64,000 nt of DNA, taken from NCBI RefSeq assembly GCF_002796605.1, contig NZ_CP024923.1, positions 4,037,501 through 4,101,500 of the forward strand, read 5' to 3'. A program made the translations under genes and the position numbers. The stretch comes from Sphingomonas psychrotolerans. Its GTDB lineage: Bacteria > Pseudomonadota > Alphaproteobacteria > Sphingomonadales > Sphingomonadaceae. Below, piece after piece: positions 1 through 8,866 of the stretch (position 1 is its first letter; every line of letters starts with the position of its first letter). The notes beneath the pieces are model-generated. The model saw only the letters and a program-made list of their open reading frames with translations, was not told where the DNA came from and made no database searches.

Positions 1-936
1 AAGATGATCGCCACGCCGGTGCCGCTCGACCCTTCCGATCCCGCCCGGACAAGGCTGGGAGCGCTCATTTGGCTCGGCGGGCTGAATCTGCGAAGCGACG
101 ATCCGGCGTTTGGCGGCTTTTCGGCGATGCGTGTGGTGGGAGACAGGTTCACCCTGCTGAGCGACGGCGGCAATCTCGTCACGTTCCGCATGGGCGCGGA
201 TCTGCGCCCGCGTGAATTGCGCTTCGCCGATCTGCCCGGGCCGGGTACCGGCGCGATCAAGCGACACCGCGATTCCGAATCGCTGGCCTGGGACCCGGCG
301 ACCGGGCGGGCGTGGATCGGCTTCGAGAACCGCAATGCGATCTGGCGCTATGATTCGAGCCTGACCCGCGCCGAGCGGAGCGTTCAGCCGGCGGCGATGG
401 CCGACTGGTCGATCGCCGGTGGCGCCGAGGCGATGGTGCGGCTGCGCAGCGGCGAATTCCTCGTGATCAGCGAGACGGCGCGGCCGCGGGGCCGGCCCGA
501 CGCCCGGATCGTATTGCGCTTTGCCGGGGATCCGACCGAAAGGGTGCGGGCGCCTGAACGCCTCGCTTACGTGCCACCGGCGAATTATGACCCGACCGAC
601 ATGGCCGAGCTCCCCGATGGGCGGCTGCTGGTGCTCAATCGCCGGCTCACACTGTCCGGATTGTTCACTGCCAAACTGGTGTTGATCGACATGCGCGGAC
701 TGCGCGCCGGGACGGTGGCGCGCGGCGTCGAGCTGGCGACGTTCCAACGCCCGGTGCAGCACGACAATTTCGAGGCGCTGGCGGTCACCCGCGAAGGCGC
801 GGACACGATCGTGTGGATCGCGTCGGACGACAATGGCGAGATCTGGGAGCAGTCGCTGCTGCTCAAGTTCCGGCTGGACCTGAAGGCTAACCCCGGACAA
901 GCGAAAAGCCCGCCCCCCGCGAAGGGAACGGGCTGA
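1..936 (+). CDS. Esterase-like activity of phytase family protein (5' end outside window)
   Basis: Reads open from the first base of the window to the stop at 934-936. An ATG at position 4 exists, but relatives carry an N-terminal export signal before the block starting TPVPLDP, so the true start probably lies upstream. The protein fits the phytase-like esterase family: a beta-propeller-type fold with a 'GGFSAM...LLSDGG' opening, a 'DSESLAWDP' strand, 'GGAEAMVRLRSGEF' and a late 'HDNFEALAVT' motif. These proteins are usually periplasmic or secreted and their substrate is unknown. Its 3' end contains the terminator of the convergent rpmB gene. Confidence 0.75.
   Translation, partial: KMIATPVPLDPSDPARTRLGALIWLGGLNLRSDDPAFGGFSAMRVVGDRFTLLSDGGNLVTFRMGADLRPRELRFADLPGPGTGAIKRHRDSESLAWDPATGRAWIGFENRNAIWRYDSSLTRAERSVQPAAMADWSIAGGAEAMVRLRSGEFLVISETARPRGRPDARIVLRFAGDPTERVRAPERLAYVPPANYDPTDMAELPDGRLLVLNRRLTLSGLFTAKLVLIDMRGLRAGTVARGVELATFQRPVQHDNFEALAVTREGADTIVWIASDDNGEIWEQSLLLKFRLDLKANPGQAKSPPPAKGTG
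904..933 (-). terminator. Rho-independent terminator of rpmB
   Basis: Read on the minus strand, a GCCCG...CGGGC stem with a TTCG-type loop is followed by a TTTT run (complement of 904-907). It lies just downstream of rpmB and inside the last codons of the convergent phytase-like gene. Confidence 0.55.
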
Positions 937-957
937 CGCCAATCCGCAAAAGACTGG

Positions 958-1257
958 TTAGGCCGCGGTCTTCTCGGCAGTCGACGCCTTGCGCACTTCG
1001 CGCTTCAGGCGACGAGCGCGCAGCGACAGATCGTCTTCGCTGGTCTTGAGCAGCCAATTGTCGAGACCGCCGACATGCTCGACCGAACGCAGGCCGTGCG
1101 TCGAGACACGCAGACGGATGCTGCGGCCCAGCGAATCCGAGATCAGCGTGACATTCTGCAAATTGGGCAGAAAAGTCCGCTTGGTCTTGTTGTTGGCGTG
1201 GGAGACGTTGTGTCCCACCTGCCGGCCCTTGCCGGTCAGCTCGCAAATGCGCGACAT
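958..1257 (-). CDS. rpmB: 50S ribosomal protein L28
   Basis: Structural protein of the large ribosomal subunit, 99 residues. It begins [11 protein letters not shown] and carries the L28 signature [12 protein letters not shown], followed by LQNVTL and a basic tail. A longer upstream frame is open, but family length and the conserved first residues fix the start at 1257. It stands alone on the minus strand, convergent with the upstream gene, with its own hairpin terminator. Confidence 0.96.
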   Translation of the reverse strand: MSRICELTGKGRQVGHNVSHANNKTKRTFLPNLQNVTLISDSLGRSIRLRVSTHGLRSVEHVGGLDNWLLKTSEDDLSLRARRLKREVRKASTAEKTAA

Positions 1258-1418
1258 CGCTTTAAATCCTGGTTCTTGGCATAAGCCGGAAAGGCCGCGC
1301 CGATAGCGGTAATGGCCGGGTGCGTCAACCGATTCGCCGATCAAAGCGCCAGCCGACGCAACCCACTTGGCGCTTGCGGCGTTATTACGCAAACGATTCG
1401 ATCAGGGAGATTAAGGCA

Positions 1419-1715
1419 ATGCGTGCAATCCTCGTGCTGATCGGGCTGATCGCCCTTGGCGTGGTAGCAGCGATGGCGACGGGCATGCTGCGGTTCAACC
1501 AGCAGCAAGGCGCGAGCCTGCCGACGGTGACCCTGCAGTCCGAAGGCGGCCAGCTGCCCAAATATAGCGCGGAGACGGGCAGCGTCGGGATCGGCAATAC
1601 CGCGAGGACCGTCGAGGTGCCCACCGTGGAGATGAAGAAGGCGACCGTGGTTCTCCCGACGATCGACGTGAAACAGGCGCCGGGCACGCCCGCGCCCACG
1701 CCCGCCGCGAAATAA
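1419..1715 (+). CDS. Small membrane-anchored hypothetical protein
   Basis: 98 residues. It starts MRAILVLIGLIALGV, a single hydrophobic segment (residues about 3-23) that could be an uncleaved anchor or signal. A Thr/Val-rich periplasmic part follows (TVEVPTVEMKKATVVLPTIDV), ending in a Pro/Ala/Thr tail. The ATG at 1419 follows a purine-rich AGGGAGATTAAGG leader, which favours it over the longer frame from 1320. It overlaps the next gene by one base (TAATG), so the two are translationally coupled. The family is not recognised beyond being an envelope protein. Confidence 0.7.
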   Translation: MRAILVLIGLIALGVVAAMATGMLRFNQQQGASLPTVTLQSEGGQLPKYSAETGSVGIGNTARTVEVPTVEMKKATVVLPTIDVKQAPGTPAPTPAAK

Positions 1716-1909
1716 TGCAGGCCGGGCGAATCGTTGCCGCAGTGCTGCTGCCGCCGTTGGGCGTGTACCTCGCGCGGGGGCCGGGGCGGGACTTCCTGAT
1801 TGCGTGCGGGCTGACCGTGCTGGGATTTTTGCCGGGCGTTGCATTCGCGCTGTGGGCGGTGCTGCGTCATAGCCGATCGGATGCGCCGACGACTGCGGCT
1901 ACTGCATAG
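1715..1909 (+). CDS. YqaE/Pmp3-family small membrane protein
   Basis: 64 residues with two hydrophobic helices and the motif LLPPLGVYLARG...LPGVAFALWAV, the pattern of the YqaE/Pmp3 family (PF01679). These are two-helix inner-membrane proteins associated with stress and ion homeostasis; their molecular role is unclear. The start codon overlaps the stop of the preceding small protein. Confidence 0.82.
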   Translation: MQAGRIVAAVLLPPLGVYLARGPGRDFLIACGLTVLGFLPGVAFALWAVLRHSRSDAPTTAATA

Positions 1910-1914
1910 TCATT

Positions 1915-1940
1915 GCCCCGGTCGAAGTGCCGGGGTGACG
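1915..1940. repeat. Half copy of the ~80-bp intergenic palindromic repeat
   Basis: A GCCCCGG...CCGGGGTGACG segment matches the right arm of the fuller copies at 9279, 13721 and 25445. Only one arm is present here, just after the YqaE-like gene. Confidence 0.55.
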
Positions 1941-1969
1941 AAGAGGGTCAGGGGCAGTAGTCCACCGTC

Positions 1970-2422
1970 ATGTTCCCCCTCCCCCAACCGATGCGCGCCG
2001 CGTTGGATGCTGCCCGCGAGGCCGCACAGGCGGGGGAAGTGCCGGTCGGCGCGGTAGTGATGCACGAGGGCAAGGCGATCGCCACAGCCGCCAACGCCCC
2101 GCGCAGGCTCCACGACCCCACCGCGCATGCGGAAATCCTCGCGATTCGCGAGGCGGCGCGCATCCTTGGTCATGAACGGCTCGAGGATTGCGACTTGTGG
2201 GTGACGCTGGAGCCTTGCGCTATGTGCGCAGGGGCGATCGCGCATGCCCGGATCGCGCGGCTCTTTTACGGCGCCAGCGATCCCAAGGGCGGCGCGGTCG
2301 AGCATGGTCCGCGCTTCTTCGGTCAGCCGACCTGCCATCACCGCCCCGAAATCTATTCCGGGATCGGTGAGGCCGAGGCGGGGGCGTTGCTGCGCGATTT
2401 TTTCAGGAAGCGTCGCACCTAG
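1970..2422 (+). CDS. tadA: tRNA-specific adenosine deaminase
   Basis: Deaminates A34 to inosine in tRNA-Arg(ACG), needed to decode CGN codons. The 150-residue protein has the cytidine/deoxycytidylate deaminase zinc site: HAE (about residue 53, catalytic Glu) and PCAMC (about 82-86). The TadA-type context GAVVMHEG and ARLFYGASDPKGGAVEHG is also present. Length is normal. It is convergent with the OmpA-family gene across a short palindrome. Confidence 0.95.
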   Translation: MFPLPQPMRAALDAAREAAQAGEVPVGAVVMHEGKAIATAANAPRRLHDPTAHAEILAIREAARILGHERLEDCDLWVTLEPCAMCAGAIAHARIARLFYGASDPKGGAVEHGPRFFGQPTCHHRPEIYSGIGEAEAGALLRDFFRKRRT

Positions 2423-2429
2423 CCATCCA

Positions 2430-2453
2430 GTGCTCCTGCTTTCGCAGGAGCAC
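2430..2453. repeat. GCTCCTGC/GCAGGAGC palindrome between convergent genes
   Basis: Arms GTGCTCCTGC and GCAGGAGCAC flank a TTTC loop. The same element recurs at 9955-9974 and 36691-36710. Here it sits between the ends of tadA and the OmpA-family gene, so it may act as a bidirectional terminator, although it has no long T-run. Confidence 0.65.
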
Positions 2454-2472
2454 TATCGTTCGAGCGAACGGC

Positions 2473-3150
2473 TTACCCGACGTCCTGCCGGGTGATCGGC
2501 ACCAGCTTGATCTCGACGCGGCGATTGGCGGCCTTGCCTTCTTCGCTGTCGTTGCTGGCGATCGGCTGGGTCTCGCCGAAACCGCGGGTGCCGAGCCGCG
2601 CGCTCTGCACGCCCCGGCCGGTCAGATAGTCGGCGACCGCGGTGGCGCGGCGCTGCGACAGGCTGAGATTATAGCTGTCGCTGCCGGTTGAATCGGTGTG
2701 GCCGTACACGTCGATATAGGTCTGGTTATACTGCCTGAGCACGTCGGCAACCTGATCGAGCGTGGCGCGGAACTGCGGCTGGACGCTCGATTCGTTGGTG
2801 GCGAAAGTGACGTTCGATGGCATGTTGAGCACCAGATCGTCGCCCTGGCGGATCACCCGGATATCGGTGCCGGCGGTGCGGCGGCGCAGCTCCTGCTCCT
2901 GCCGGTCCATATAGGCGCCGATGCCCGCTCCGGCGAGGCCGCCGATGCCGGCGCCGACGATCTTCTCCGTCCGGTCGTTGCGGCCGCCGACTAGATCGCC
3001 GAGCAGATAGCCGCCGACCACGCCCGCGCCCGCGCCGATCGCCGCTCGCGAGACGCGGCGTTCGCCGGTGACCGGATCGGTGACGCAGGCTGCGGTGAGC
3101 GTGGTGGCGGCGAGCGCTGTGGCGATCAGCGTCTTGCGAGTGATGGACAT
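2473..3150 (-). CDS. OmpA-family outer membrane protein (YiaD-like)
   Basis: 225 residues. It has an N-terminal export signal (possible lipoprotein cysteine at 'TAAC', residue about 22, though with a poor lipobox). A glycine-zipper segment follows (GAGAGVVGGYLLGDLVGG...GAGIGGLAGAGIGAY, about 38-82), then a C-terminal OmpA peptidoglycan-binding domain. That domain shows 'DVYGHTDSTGS', 'NLSLSQRRATAVADYL' and 'NRRVEIKL'. It is expected to anchor the outer membrane to peptidoglycan. The start at 3150 is chosen because GAGGAACCCCCT precedes it and the signal peptide begins there. Confidence 0.9.
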   Translation of the reverse strand: MSITRKTLIATALAATTLTAACVTDPVTGERRVSRAAIGAGAGVVGGYLLGDLVGGRNDRTEKIVGAGIGGLAGAGIGAYMDRQEQELRRRTAGTDIRVIRQGDDLVLNMPSNVTFATNESSVQPQFRATLDQVADVLRQYNQTYIDVYGHTDSTGSDSYNLSLSQRRATAVADYLTGRGVQSARLGTRGFGETQPIASNDSEEGKAANRRVEIKLVPITRQDVG

Positions 3151-3280
3151 AGGGGGTTCCTCTTGTGATTCCGTGGCCGGAAAACCCGCCGCAGCCGCGC
3201 CTTGTTCCGCCTGCGCATCGAAGCTTCGTGAAGAGGCGGTTGTGAAGCGCGGCCCAGTGCGGATATGGAGGGCACACATC

Positions 3281-4576
3281 ATGCCCGCTCCCTTTCCCTG
3301 GATCGACGTCGCGATCATCCTCGTGTTGATCGCGATCAACGGTGTCTTCTCGATGTCGGAGCTGGCGATCGTCTCCGCGCGCCCCGCCCGGCTCGAGGCG
3401 CTGGCGCGCACCAACCGCGGCGCCGCGACTGCGATTCGGCTCGCCGCCGATCCCGGCAAATTCCTCTCGACCGTGCAGATCGGCATCACCCTGATCGGCA
3501 TCATCGCCGGCGCTTATTCGGGCACCAGCCTCGGCACGCCGGTGGCGCAGCGCATCGAGGGGCTGGGGCTAGACCCTGAGACCGCGCGCACGGTGGGGAT
3601 CACGCTGGTGATCGCCGTGACCACTTATGCCTCGCTGGTCGTCGGCGAGCTGGTACCCAAGCAATTCGCGCTGCGCTCGCCCGAGCCGATCGCCGCTGTG
3701 ATGGCGATCCCGATGCTGTGGCTCAGCCGGATCACTGCGCCGATCGTGTGGCTGCTCGACAAATCGAGCGCGCTGATCTTCCGCATCATCGGCCTCAAGC
3801 GCGAATCGGAAAACCGCGTCACCGTCGAGGAACTCCATCTGATCGTCGCCGAGGCATCGCGGTCCGGCGTGATCGAGGAGCATGAGCGCTCGATCATCTC
3901 GGGCGTCGTCCGCCTCGCCGACCGACCGGTGCGCGAAGTGATGACGCCGCGCACCGATGTCGACTGGCTCGACGTCGATCTCGACGCGGCCGGAATCCGC
4001 GATGCGCTGCTCGCCACGCCGCATACCCGGCTGCCGGTGGCCGAAGGTTCGGTCGATTCGGTGATCGGCGTCGTCCAGGCGCGCGACATCGCCGCGGCTT
4101 TGTTTCGCGGCGAGACGCTCGACCTGCGGCGGCTGATGCGCCCTGCGCCGGTGTTACCCGACCAGGTCGACGCGATGGACGCGCTGGGTGCGCTGCGCCG
4201 CGCCGAGGTGCCGATGGGGCTGGTCCATGACGAATATGGCCATTTCGAAGGGATCGTGACGCCCGCCAATCTGCTCGCGGCGATCGCGGGGGATTTCGCG
4301 TCCGACGCCGAGCCGGGCGATACGCCGAGCCTGGTGGTGCGCGAGGACGGATCCTTATTGGTCTCGGGCCAGATGCCGGCCGACGCACTCGCCGAGCGGC
4401 TGGGCATCGATCTGCCCGAGGACCGCGATTATGCGACGGTCGCGGGGCTGGCGCTGGCGGTGCTCAAACATCTGCCCGAAGAGGGGGAGCTGTTCACCGA
4501 GCAGGGCTGGCGCTTCGAGATCGTCGACATGGACGGGCGCAAGATCGACAAGCTGCTGGTGCGGCAGGCCGGCTAA
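3281..4576 (+). CDS. Hemolysin-family CNNM/CBS/CorC-HlyC domain membrane protein
   Basis: 431 residues. An N-terminal CNNM (DUF21) domain of about four helices (residues 1-200) is followed by a CBS-domain pair with 'VREVMTPRTDVDWLD' and a C-terminal transporter-associated CorC_HlyC domain near 'YATVAGLAL'. The family is linked to magnesium and other divalent-cation export. The ATG at 3281 has a GGAGGG leader and begins directly with the first helix; the longer open frame from 3068 overlaps the divergent OmpA-family gene and is not likely coding. Confidence 0.88.
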   Translation: MPAPFPWIDVAIILVLIAINGVFSMSELAIVSARPARLEALARTNRGAATAIRLAADPGKFLSTVQIGITLIGIIAGAYSGTSLGTPVAQRIEGLGLDPETARTVGITLVIAVTTYASLVVGELVPKQFALRSPEPIAAVMAIPMLWLSRITAPIVWLLDKSSALIFRIIGLKRESENRVTVEELHLIVAEASRSGVIEEHERSIISGVVRLADRPVREVMTPRTDVDWLDVDLDAAGIRDALLATPHTRLPVAEGSVDSVIGVVQARDIAAALFRGETLDLRRLMRPAPVLPDQVDAMDALGALRRAEVPMGLVHDEYGHFEGIVTPANLLAAIAGDFASDAEPGDTPSLVVREDGSLLVSGQMPADALAERLGIDLPEDRDYATVAGLALAVLKHLPEEGELFTEQGWRFEIVDMDGRKIDKLLVRQAG

Positions 4577-4598
4577 TTTCCTCCCTCGCGAAGCGGGG

Positions 4599-5237
4599 TC
4601 AGAGCTTGCCGAACACTGCTTCATAACCTGCCTGATCGCCGCGGGCGAGGAAGCCGGCTTGCTCGATCCAGCGATCACGGTGGATGCGGCCCTGGAACGT
4701 TCCGAGCTGTGCGTCGAGCGCTTCGGCCTCGGCGGGGCTGAGTGCGGCGATCCGGGCGAAGCTGGTGACGCCCAGCGCGTTCAGCCGTTCGGCGAGCTTG
4801 GGGCCGACTCCCTTCATCCGGGTGAGGTCGTCGGCACTCGACGGCGCGGGCGCTGGATCCGATGCAGCGAGCGCGGCAGGCGAAGCATCGAGCGGCGCGG
4901 CGGCGGCGATCGGCTCGTCGGCGAGCGGTGCCGGTTCGGGATCGGGTTGAGGCGCGGTGGCCACCACCGGCGTGTCGGCGATCGGTGGCGGTGAGGGAGC
5001 GACGGGCGGGGCCGCGACCGGGCGCACCGGTGGAGCGGGTTCGCTCGATTGGTGCACTTCACCGCGCGCCTCGAGCTGCTGACGTGCCTGCTGGCGTCGT
5101 TTAGCGAGCCGGGTGCCCCAGGCAAGGACGAACAAGGCCGCGAGGATACCGACGCCGATCAGCACGAAAGACAAAGTGAGCCACACCGGCGCCCCGTCGT
5201 ATAACGCGCCGCCCGTCTGCCAAGCCGTATCGTTCAT
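4599..5237 (-). CDS. Membrane-anchored helix-hairpin-helix protein
   Basis: 212 residues: one transmembrane helix near the N-terminus (LTLSFVLIGVGILAALFVLAW, about 17-37), a Pro/Ala-rich linker (about 60-135), and a C-terminal helix-hairpin-helix domain beginning 'DDLTRMKGVGPKLAERLNALGV'. That domain resembles those annotated as flap-endonuclease-1-like HHH. It suggests nucleic-acid or protein binding near the inner membrane; no catalytic residues are evident. The start at 5237 has a GGGAG ribosome-binding site. Confidence 0.75.
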   Translation of the reverse strand: MNDTAWQTGGALYDGAPVWLTLSFVLIGVGILAALFVLAWGTRLAKRRQQARQQLEARGEVHQSSEPAPPVRPVAAPPVAPSPPPIADTPVVATAPQPDPEPAPLADEPIAAAAPLDASPAALAASDPAPAPSSADDLTRMKGVGPKLAERLNALGVTSFARIAALSPAEAEALDAQLGTFQGRIHRDRWIEQAGFLARGDQAGYEAVFGKL

Positions 5238-5313
5238 CCAATTCGCTCCCGACGCCATGCAGTCACGCGCATTCTCAACTGCATAGCGCCGGATTCCGCA
5301 GCGTCCAGCCGGG

Positions 5314-7041
5314 TCATTCGGCCGAGGCGACCGAACCCTTGCCGCTATCGGCCAGGCGCACCAGCCGCGCGAACTCGCTGCGCCAGTAATTGTCGGAGGC
5401 GCCTGCCAGCGCGCCGATGTCGCGATAGCCATAGCCGTTCAGATATTTGTCGCCGCGCAGCCGCTGGCCGAACGCCGCGACCGATGTGACGAAGGCCATG
5501 TCGCCGCGGGGCGCCTGCGCGGTGCGCAGCAGCCCGGCCGAGACGGGGCGCGCGATCAGCCGCGAGGCCGCTTCGCCGGGCAATTTGTAGCGAAGCTTCA
5601 CATGCGCGAACTCGTCGCCCGTCGCGGGCGCGGGGGCAGGGCGATTGCCCTCGTAGCGACGCGCGGAAATCCAGCCTGCGGCGCCGGCGGGGACGACTTC
5701 GTACAAGGCAGTCACCTGATGTCCCGCGCCGATATCGCCGGCATCGACGCTGTCATTGGCGAAATCCTCCTCGGCGAGCGCGCGATTCTCATAGCCGATC
5801 AGGCGATATTGGCTGACCTGCGCCGGGTTGAACTCGACCTGGACCTTGACGTCCTTGGCGATGGTGAAGAGCGTCGCCCCGAGTTCGTCGTCGAGTACCT
5901 TCTGCGCTTCCATCGCGCTGTCGATATAGGCGTAGTTGCCATTGCCGACATCGGCGATGCGCTCCATCATCGCTTCGTTGTAATTGCCGGTGCCGAAGCC
6001 AAGGGTGGTGAGCGTGATGCCGTCGTCGCGGTTCTTTTTGACGAGATCCTCGAGCACTTTGTTGTCGTTGATCCCGACATTGAAATCGCCGTCGGTGGCG
6101 AGGAAGATGCGATTGATCCCACCCTCCAGATAGTTGGCCCGTGCGACCGAATAGGCCAGCTTGATGCCGTCGCCGCCCGCAGTGGATCCGCCCGCGTCGA
6201 GGCATTCGAGCGCGGCCTTCACATATTCCTTCTTGTGGGTGGGTTCGAGCACCACGCCCGCGGCGCCGGCATAAACGACGATCGATACCCGGTCCTTCAC
6301 CGTCAGCTGATCGGCGAGCATCGTCAGCGCCTTCTTCACCAGCGGCAATTTGTCCTGGCTCGACATCGAGCCGGAGACGTCGACGAGGAAGACCAGATTG
6401 GCGGGCGGGCGGCCTTTCGCGCTCACGTCATAGCCGCGCAGGCCAATGCGGAGCAGCCGCGTGTCGGGGTTCCACGGTGTGGACGCGACGTCGGTCGTGA
6501 TGCTGAACGGTGCCTCACGCGAGTCGGGGCGCGGATAATCGTAGCGGAAATAGTTGATCATCTCCTCGGTGCGCACTGCCGCGGCGGGCACGTCCTCCCC
6601 CTGGGTCAGGAAGCGGCGGACATTGGCATAGGCGCCGGTGTCGACATCGACCGAGAAAGTGGAGACGGGGTTGGCGAGGACCTGCTGGATCGATGCGACT
6701 TCCTTGCCGTCATAGCGTTCGCTGTTGCCGGGCGCGCCGTAGGGGGCGGTTCGCACGGCCATGCCCGTGGCCCGTTTCATCGCTTGTCCGGTGACGCGCA
6801 TCTCGGCCGTCGGCGGGGCGATGCTGAGTAGCGGTGGCGGGGGTGCGGAAGGCGCATAAGCCGGCGGCGGCGCATAGCCTGGCGCGGGCAGTGCCTCGGG
6901 CTGGCCGCGCTCGCGAACGCAGCGTACCGGTGAATGCCGATCCTGCGCGACGGTGGGCGGGGACGCCTTGAGGGGCGGGGGCGGCGCGGCGGAACTGATC
7001 AGGATGGCGGAACAACCGAGCATCAACGCGGAACGCGGCAT
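5314..7041 (-). CDS. von Willebrand factor type A domain protein (YfbK-like)
   Basis: 575 residues with an N-terminal export signal and a Pro-rich segment (about 20-75). The YfbK-type 'STFSVDVDTGAYANVRRFL' region comes next, then a VWA domain with an intact MIDAS (DVSGSMS, later TDGDFN) at about 245-420. A C-terminal domain is typical of YfbK proteins (VKLRYKLPG...NYWRSEFARLV). It is probably periplasmic, binding a divalent metal and partner proteins. The start at 7041 follows GGGGAGAG. A perfect AT-rich palindrome lies about 80 bp upstream, in its promoter region. Confidence 0.87.
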   Translation of the reverse strand: MPRSALMLGCSAILISSAAPPPPLKASPPTVAQDRHSPVRCVRERGQPEALPAPGYAPPPAYAPSAPPPPLLSIAPPTAEMRVTGQAMKRATGMAVRTAPYGAPGNSERYDGKEVASIQQVLANPVSTFSVDVDTGAYANVRRFLTQGEDVPAAAVRTEEMINYFRYDYPRPDSREAPFSITTDVASTPWNPDTRLLRIGLRGYDVSAKGRPPANLVFLVDVSGSMSSQDKLPLVKKALTMLADQLTVKDRVSIVVYAGAAGVVLEPTHKKEYVKAALECLDAGGSTAGGDGIKLAYSVARANYLEGGINRIFLATDGDFNVGINDNKVLEDLVKKNRDDGITLTTLGFGTGNYNEAMMERIADVGNGNYAYIDSAMEAQKVLDDELGATLFTIAKDVKVQVEFNPAQVSQYRLIGYENRALAEEDFANDSVDAGDIGAGHQVTALYEVVPAGAAGWISARRYEGNRPAPAPATGDEFAHVKLRYKLPGEAASRLIARPVSAGLLRTAQAPRGDMAFVTSVAAFGQRLRGDKYLNGYGYRDIGALAGASDNYWRSEFARLVRLADSGKGSVASAE

Positions 7042-7122
7042 GTGACTCTCCCCAGTGGTTGCCGGCCGCTTGCGGGCCGTCCGGGGAGTTGTTGCGCCTC
7101 TGGGATGACCCCCGGATGAACG

Positions 7123-7145
7123 GTAATGATATTCTATATCATTAC
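7123..7145. promoter_or_regulatory. Perfect AT-rich palindrome, candidate operator
   Basis: Ten-base arms GTAATGATAT and ATATCATTAC flank the triplet TCT. It is strikingly AT-rich in a GC-rich genome and lies upstream of the VWA gene on the minus strand. The shape resembles Fur/Zur-type metalloregulator boxes, but no specific regulator can be named. Confidence 0.5.
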
Positions 7146-7179
7146 TGACGCAAGCTGCTTTTCGGGAGGGATGTAAATG

Positions 7180-7208
7180 AAAAAGGCCGGAGGATCGCTC
7201 CTCCGGCC
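7180..7208 (-). terminator. Rho-independent terminator of the APC permease
   Basis: On the minus strand, a perfect 10-bp stem (GGCCGGAGGA / TCCTCCGGCC) with a four-base loop is followed by TTTTT (complement of 7180-7184). It is 20 bp past the permease stop. Confidence 0.85.
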
Positions 7209-7228
7209 CCTTCAGGTCCGTGCCCGGC

Positions 7229-8767
7229 TCACTTCGTGCCCGGCACCGGCGGATCGAGTTCCTCATAGGCCTCGTGCTCGTGCACTTCGGTGAGACCGCG
7301 GCCCACATGGCTCTTGCGCCGGCTATAGGCGAAATACACCACGAGACCGATTGCCGCCCAGATTAGGAACATCATCTTGGTGTCGTAGCCGAGGCTGTAG
7401 AACAGATAGACGCAGCCGAGGATCGCGAACGGCGCAGTGAGCCAGATCAGCGGCGTGCGGAACGGGCGATGCCGCGTGGCATCGGTGCGGCGCAACACCA
7501 GTACCGCGATCGACACCGCGGCAAAGGCGAACAAGGTGCCCGAGTTGGAGATGTCGGCCAGCTTGCCGACCGGGAAGAAGGCCGCGAACAAGGCCACGAA
7601 GACGCCCGTCAGGATGGTGATGACGTGCGGGGTGTGGAACTTCGGATGAACCTTGGAGAAGACCGCGGGAAGCAGGCCGTCGCGGCTCATCACGAAGAAG
7701 ATGCGGGTCTGGCCGAACATCATCATCAGGATGACCGAAGGCAGGGCCAGGCCGGCGGCGAGGCCGATCAGATTGCCGATCTGTGGCCAGCCGATTTCGC
7801 GCAGCGTCCAGGCCAGAGCTTCCTTCGAGCAGACCACCGCGTCGCGGCCGGTGGCGGCGATGTTGTCGGCGCACGCTTTGGTCAGCTCGACGCTGCCCGG
7901 GGCAAGCGCCGCGCCGTCGGGGCCCAGCATCGGCTGCGCGCCGACGCTGCCGATGACGCCGGCGGCGACGAGCAGGTAGAAGATCGTGCAGATGGCGAGG
8001 CTGCCGATCAGGCCGATCGGCATGTTGCGCTGCGGGTTCTTGGTTTCCTCGGCCGCGGTCGAGACCGCGTCGAAGCCGACATAAGCGAAGAAGATCGACG
8101 CCGCCGCCGCCGAAACGCCGGCGAAGCCGAGCGGCGAGAAGGGCTCGAAATTCTGCATGTTCATCACCGGCACGGCGAGGATGATGAACAGCGTCAGCGC
8201 GGCAACCTTGATCAGCACGAGGATCGAATTGACGAATGCGCTTTCCTTGGTACCGATCACCAGCAGCCAGGTGACGAGGCCGGCGATCGCCATTGCGGGC
8301 AGATTGACGAGGCCGCCGTCATAGGGTCCGCGCACCAGCATGTCGGGGATGTCGATCGAGAAGGCGTTCTCGAGCAGCCCGACCACATAGCCGGACCATC
8401 CCACCGACACCGCGCCCGCGGCGACGGCATATTCGAGGATCAGTGCCCAGCCGACCATCCAGGCGACCAGTTCGCCCATCACCGCATAGCTATAGGTATA
8501 AGCAGAGCCCGAAACCGGCACCATTGCCGCCATTTCCGCATAGCAGAGCGCGGCGACCGCGCAGACGAAGCCCGCGATCACGAACGCCAGCATCATGCCG
8601 GGACCGGCCTTCTGCGCCGCTTCCGCGGTCAGCACGAAGATACCGGTGCCGATCACTGCGCCGATGCCCAGCATGGTGAGCTGGAAGGCGCCGAGCGAGC
8701 GATGCAGCGCTTTCTTTTCGGCTGTCGCCAGAATGGCGTCGAGTGATTTTACGCGCCCGAATATCAT
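7229..8767 (-). CDS. APC-superfamily amino acid permease
   Basis: 512 residues, about 12-14 hydrophobic helices, with the APC signature 'LGIGAVIGTGIFVLTAEAAQKAGPG' near residues 34-58 and 'FFAYVGFDAVSTAAEETKNPQRNMP' in the middle. This is the pattern of the cationic amino acid transporter (CAT/YfnA-like) group. It is expected to import amino acids by proton symport or exchange. The start at 8767 has an AGGGGACC leader. It is monocistronic and followed by a strong terminator. Confidence 0.9.
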   Translation of the reverse strand: MIFGRVKSLDAILATAEKKALHRSLGAFQLTMLGIGAVIGTGIFVLTAEAAQKAGPGMMLAFVIAGFVCAVAALCYAEMAAMVPVSGSAYTYSYAVMGELVAWMVGWALILEYAVAAGAVSVGWSGYVVGLLENAFSIDIPDMLVRGPYDGGLVNLPAMAIAGLVTWLLVIGTKESAFVNSILVLIKVAALTLFIILAVPVMNMQNFEPFSPLGFAGVSAAAASIFFAYVGFDAVSTAAEETKNPQRNMPIGLIGSLAICTIFYLLVAAGVIGSVGAQPMLGPDGAALAPGSVELTKACADNIAATGRDAVVCSKEALAWTLREIGWPQIGNLIGLAAGLALPSVILMMMFGQTRIFFVMSRDGLLPAVFSKVHPKFHTPHVITILTGVFVALFAAFFPVGKLADISNSGTLFAFAAVSIAVLVLRRTDATRHRPFRTPLIWLTAPFAILGCVYLFYSLGYDTKMMFLIWAAIGLVVYFAYSRRKSHVGRGLTEVHEHEAYEELDPPVPGTK

Positions 8768-8866
8768 TGAGTGGTCCCCTTCGCGGCGCCGGTTCGCGCC
8801 GCCCCGAAATTGAAAGGCGCGAGCCTAGCCGCAAAACCGGGTGGCGCAATCCCTTAGTGCGGCGGT

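Noticed and set aside
3068..3280. Extended N-terminus of the CNNM/CBS protein
   Set aside because: It would overlap the OmpA-family gene on the other strand, and the family begins at the first helix, at the ATG with a good ribosome-binding site (3281).
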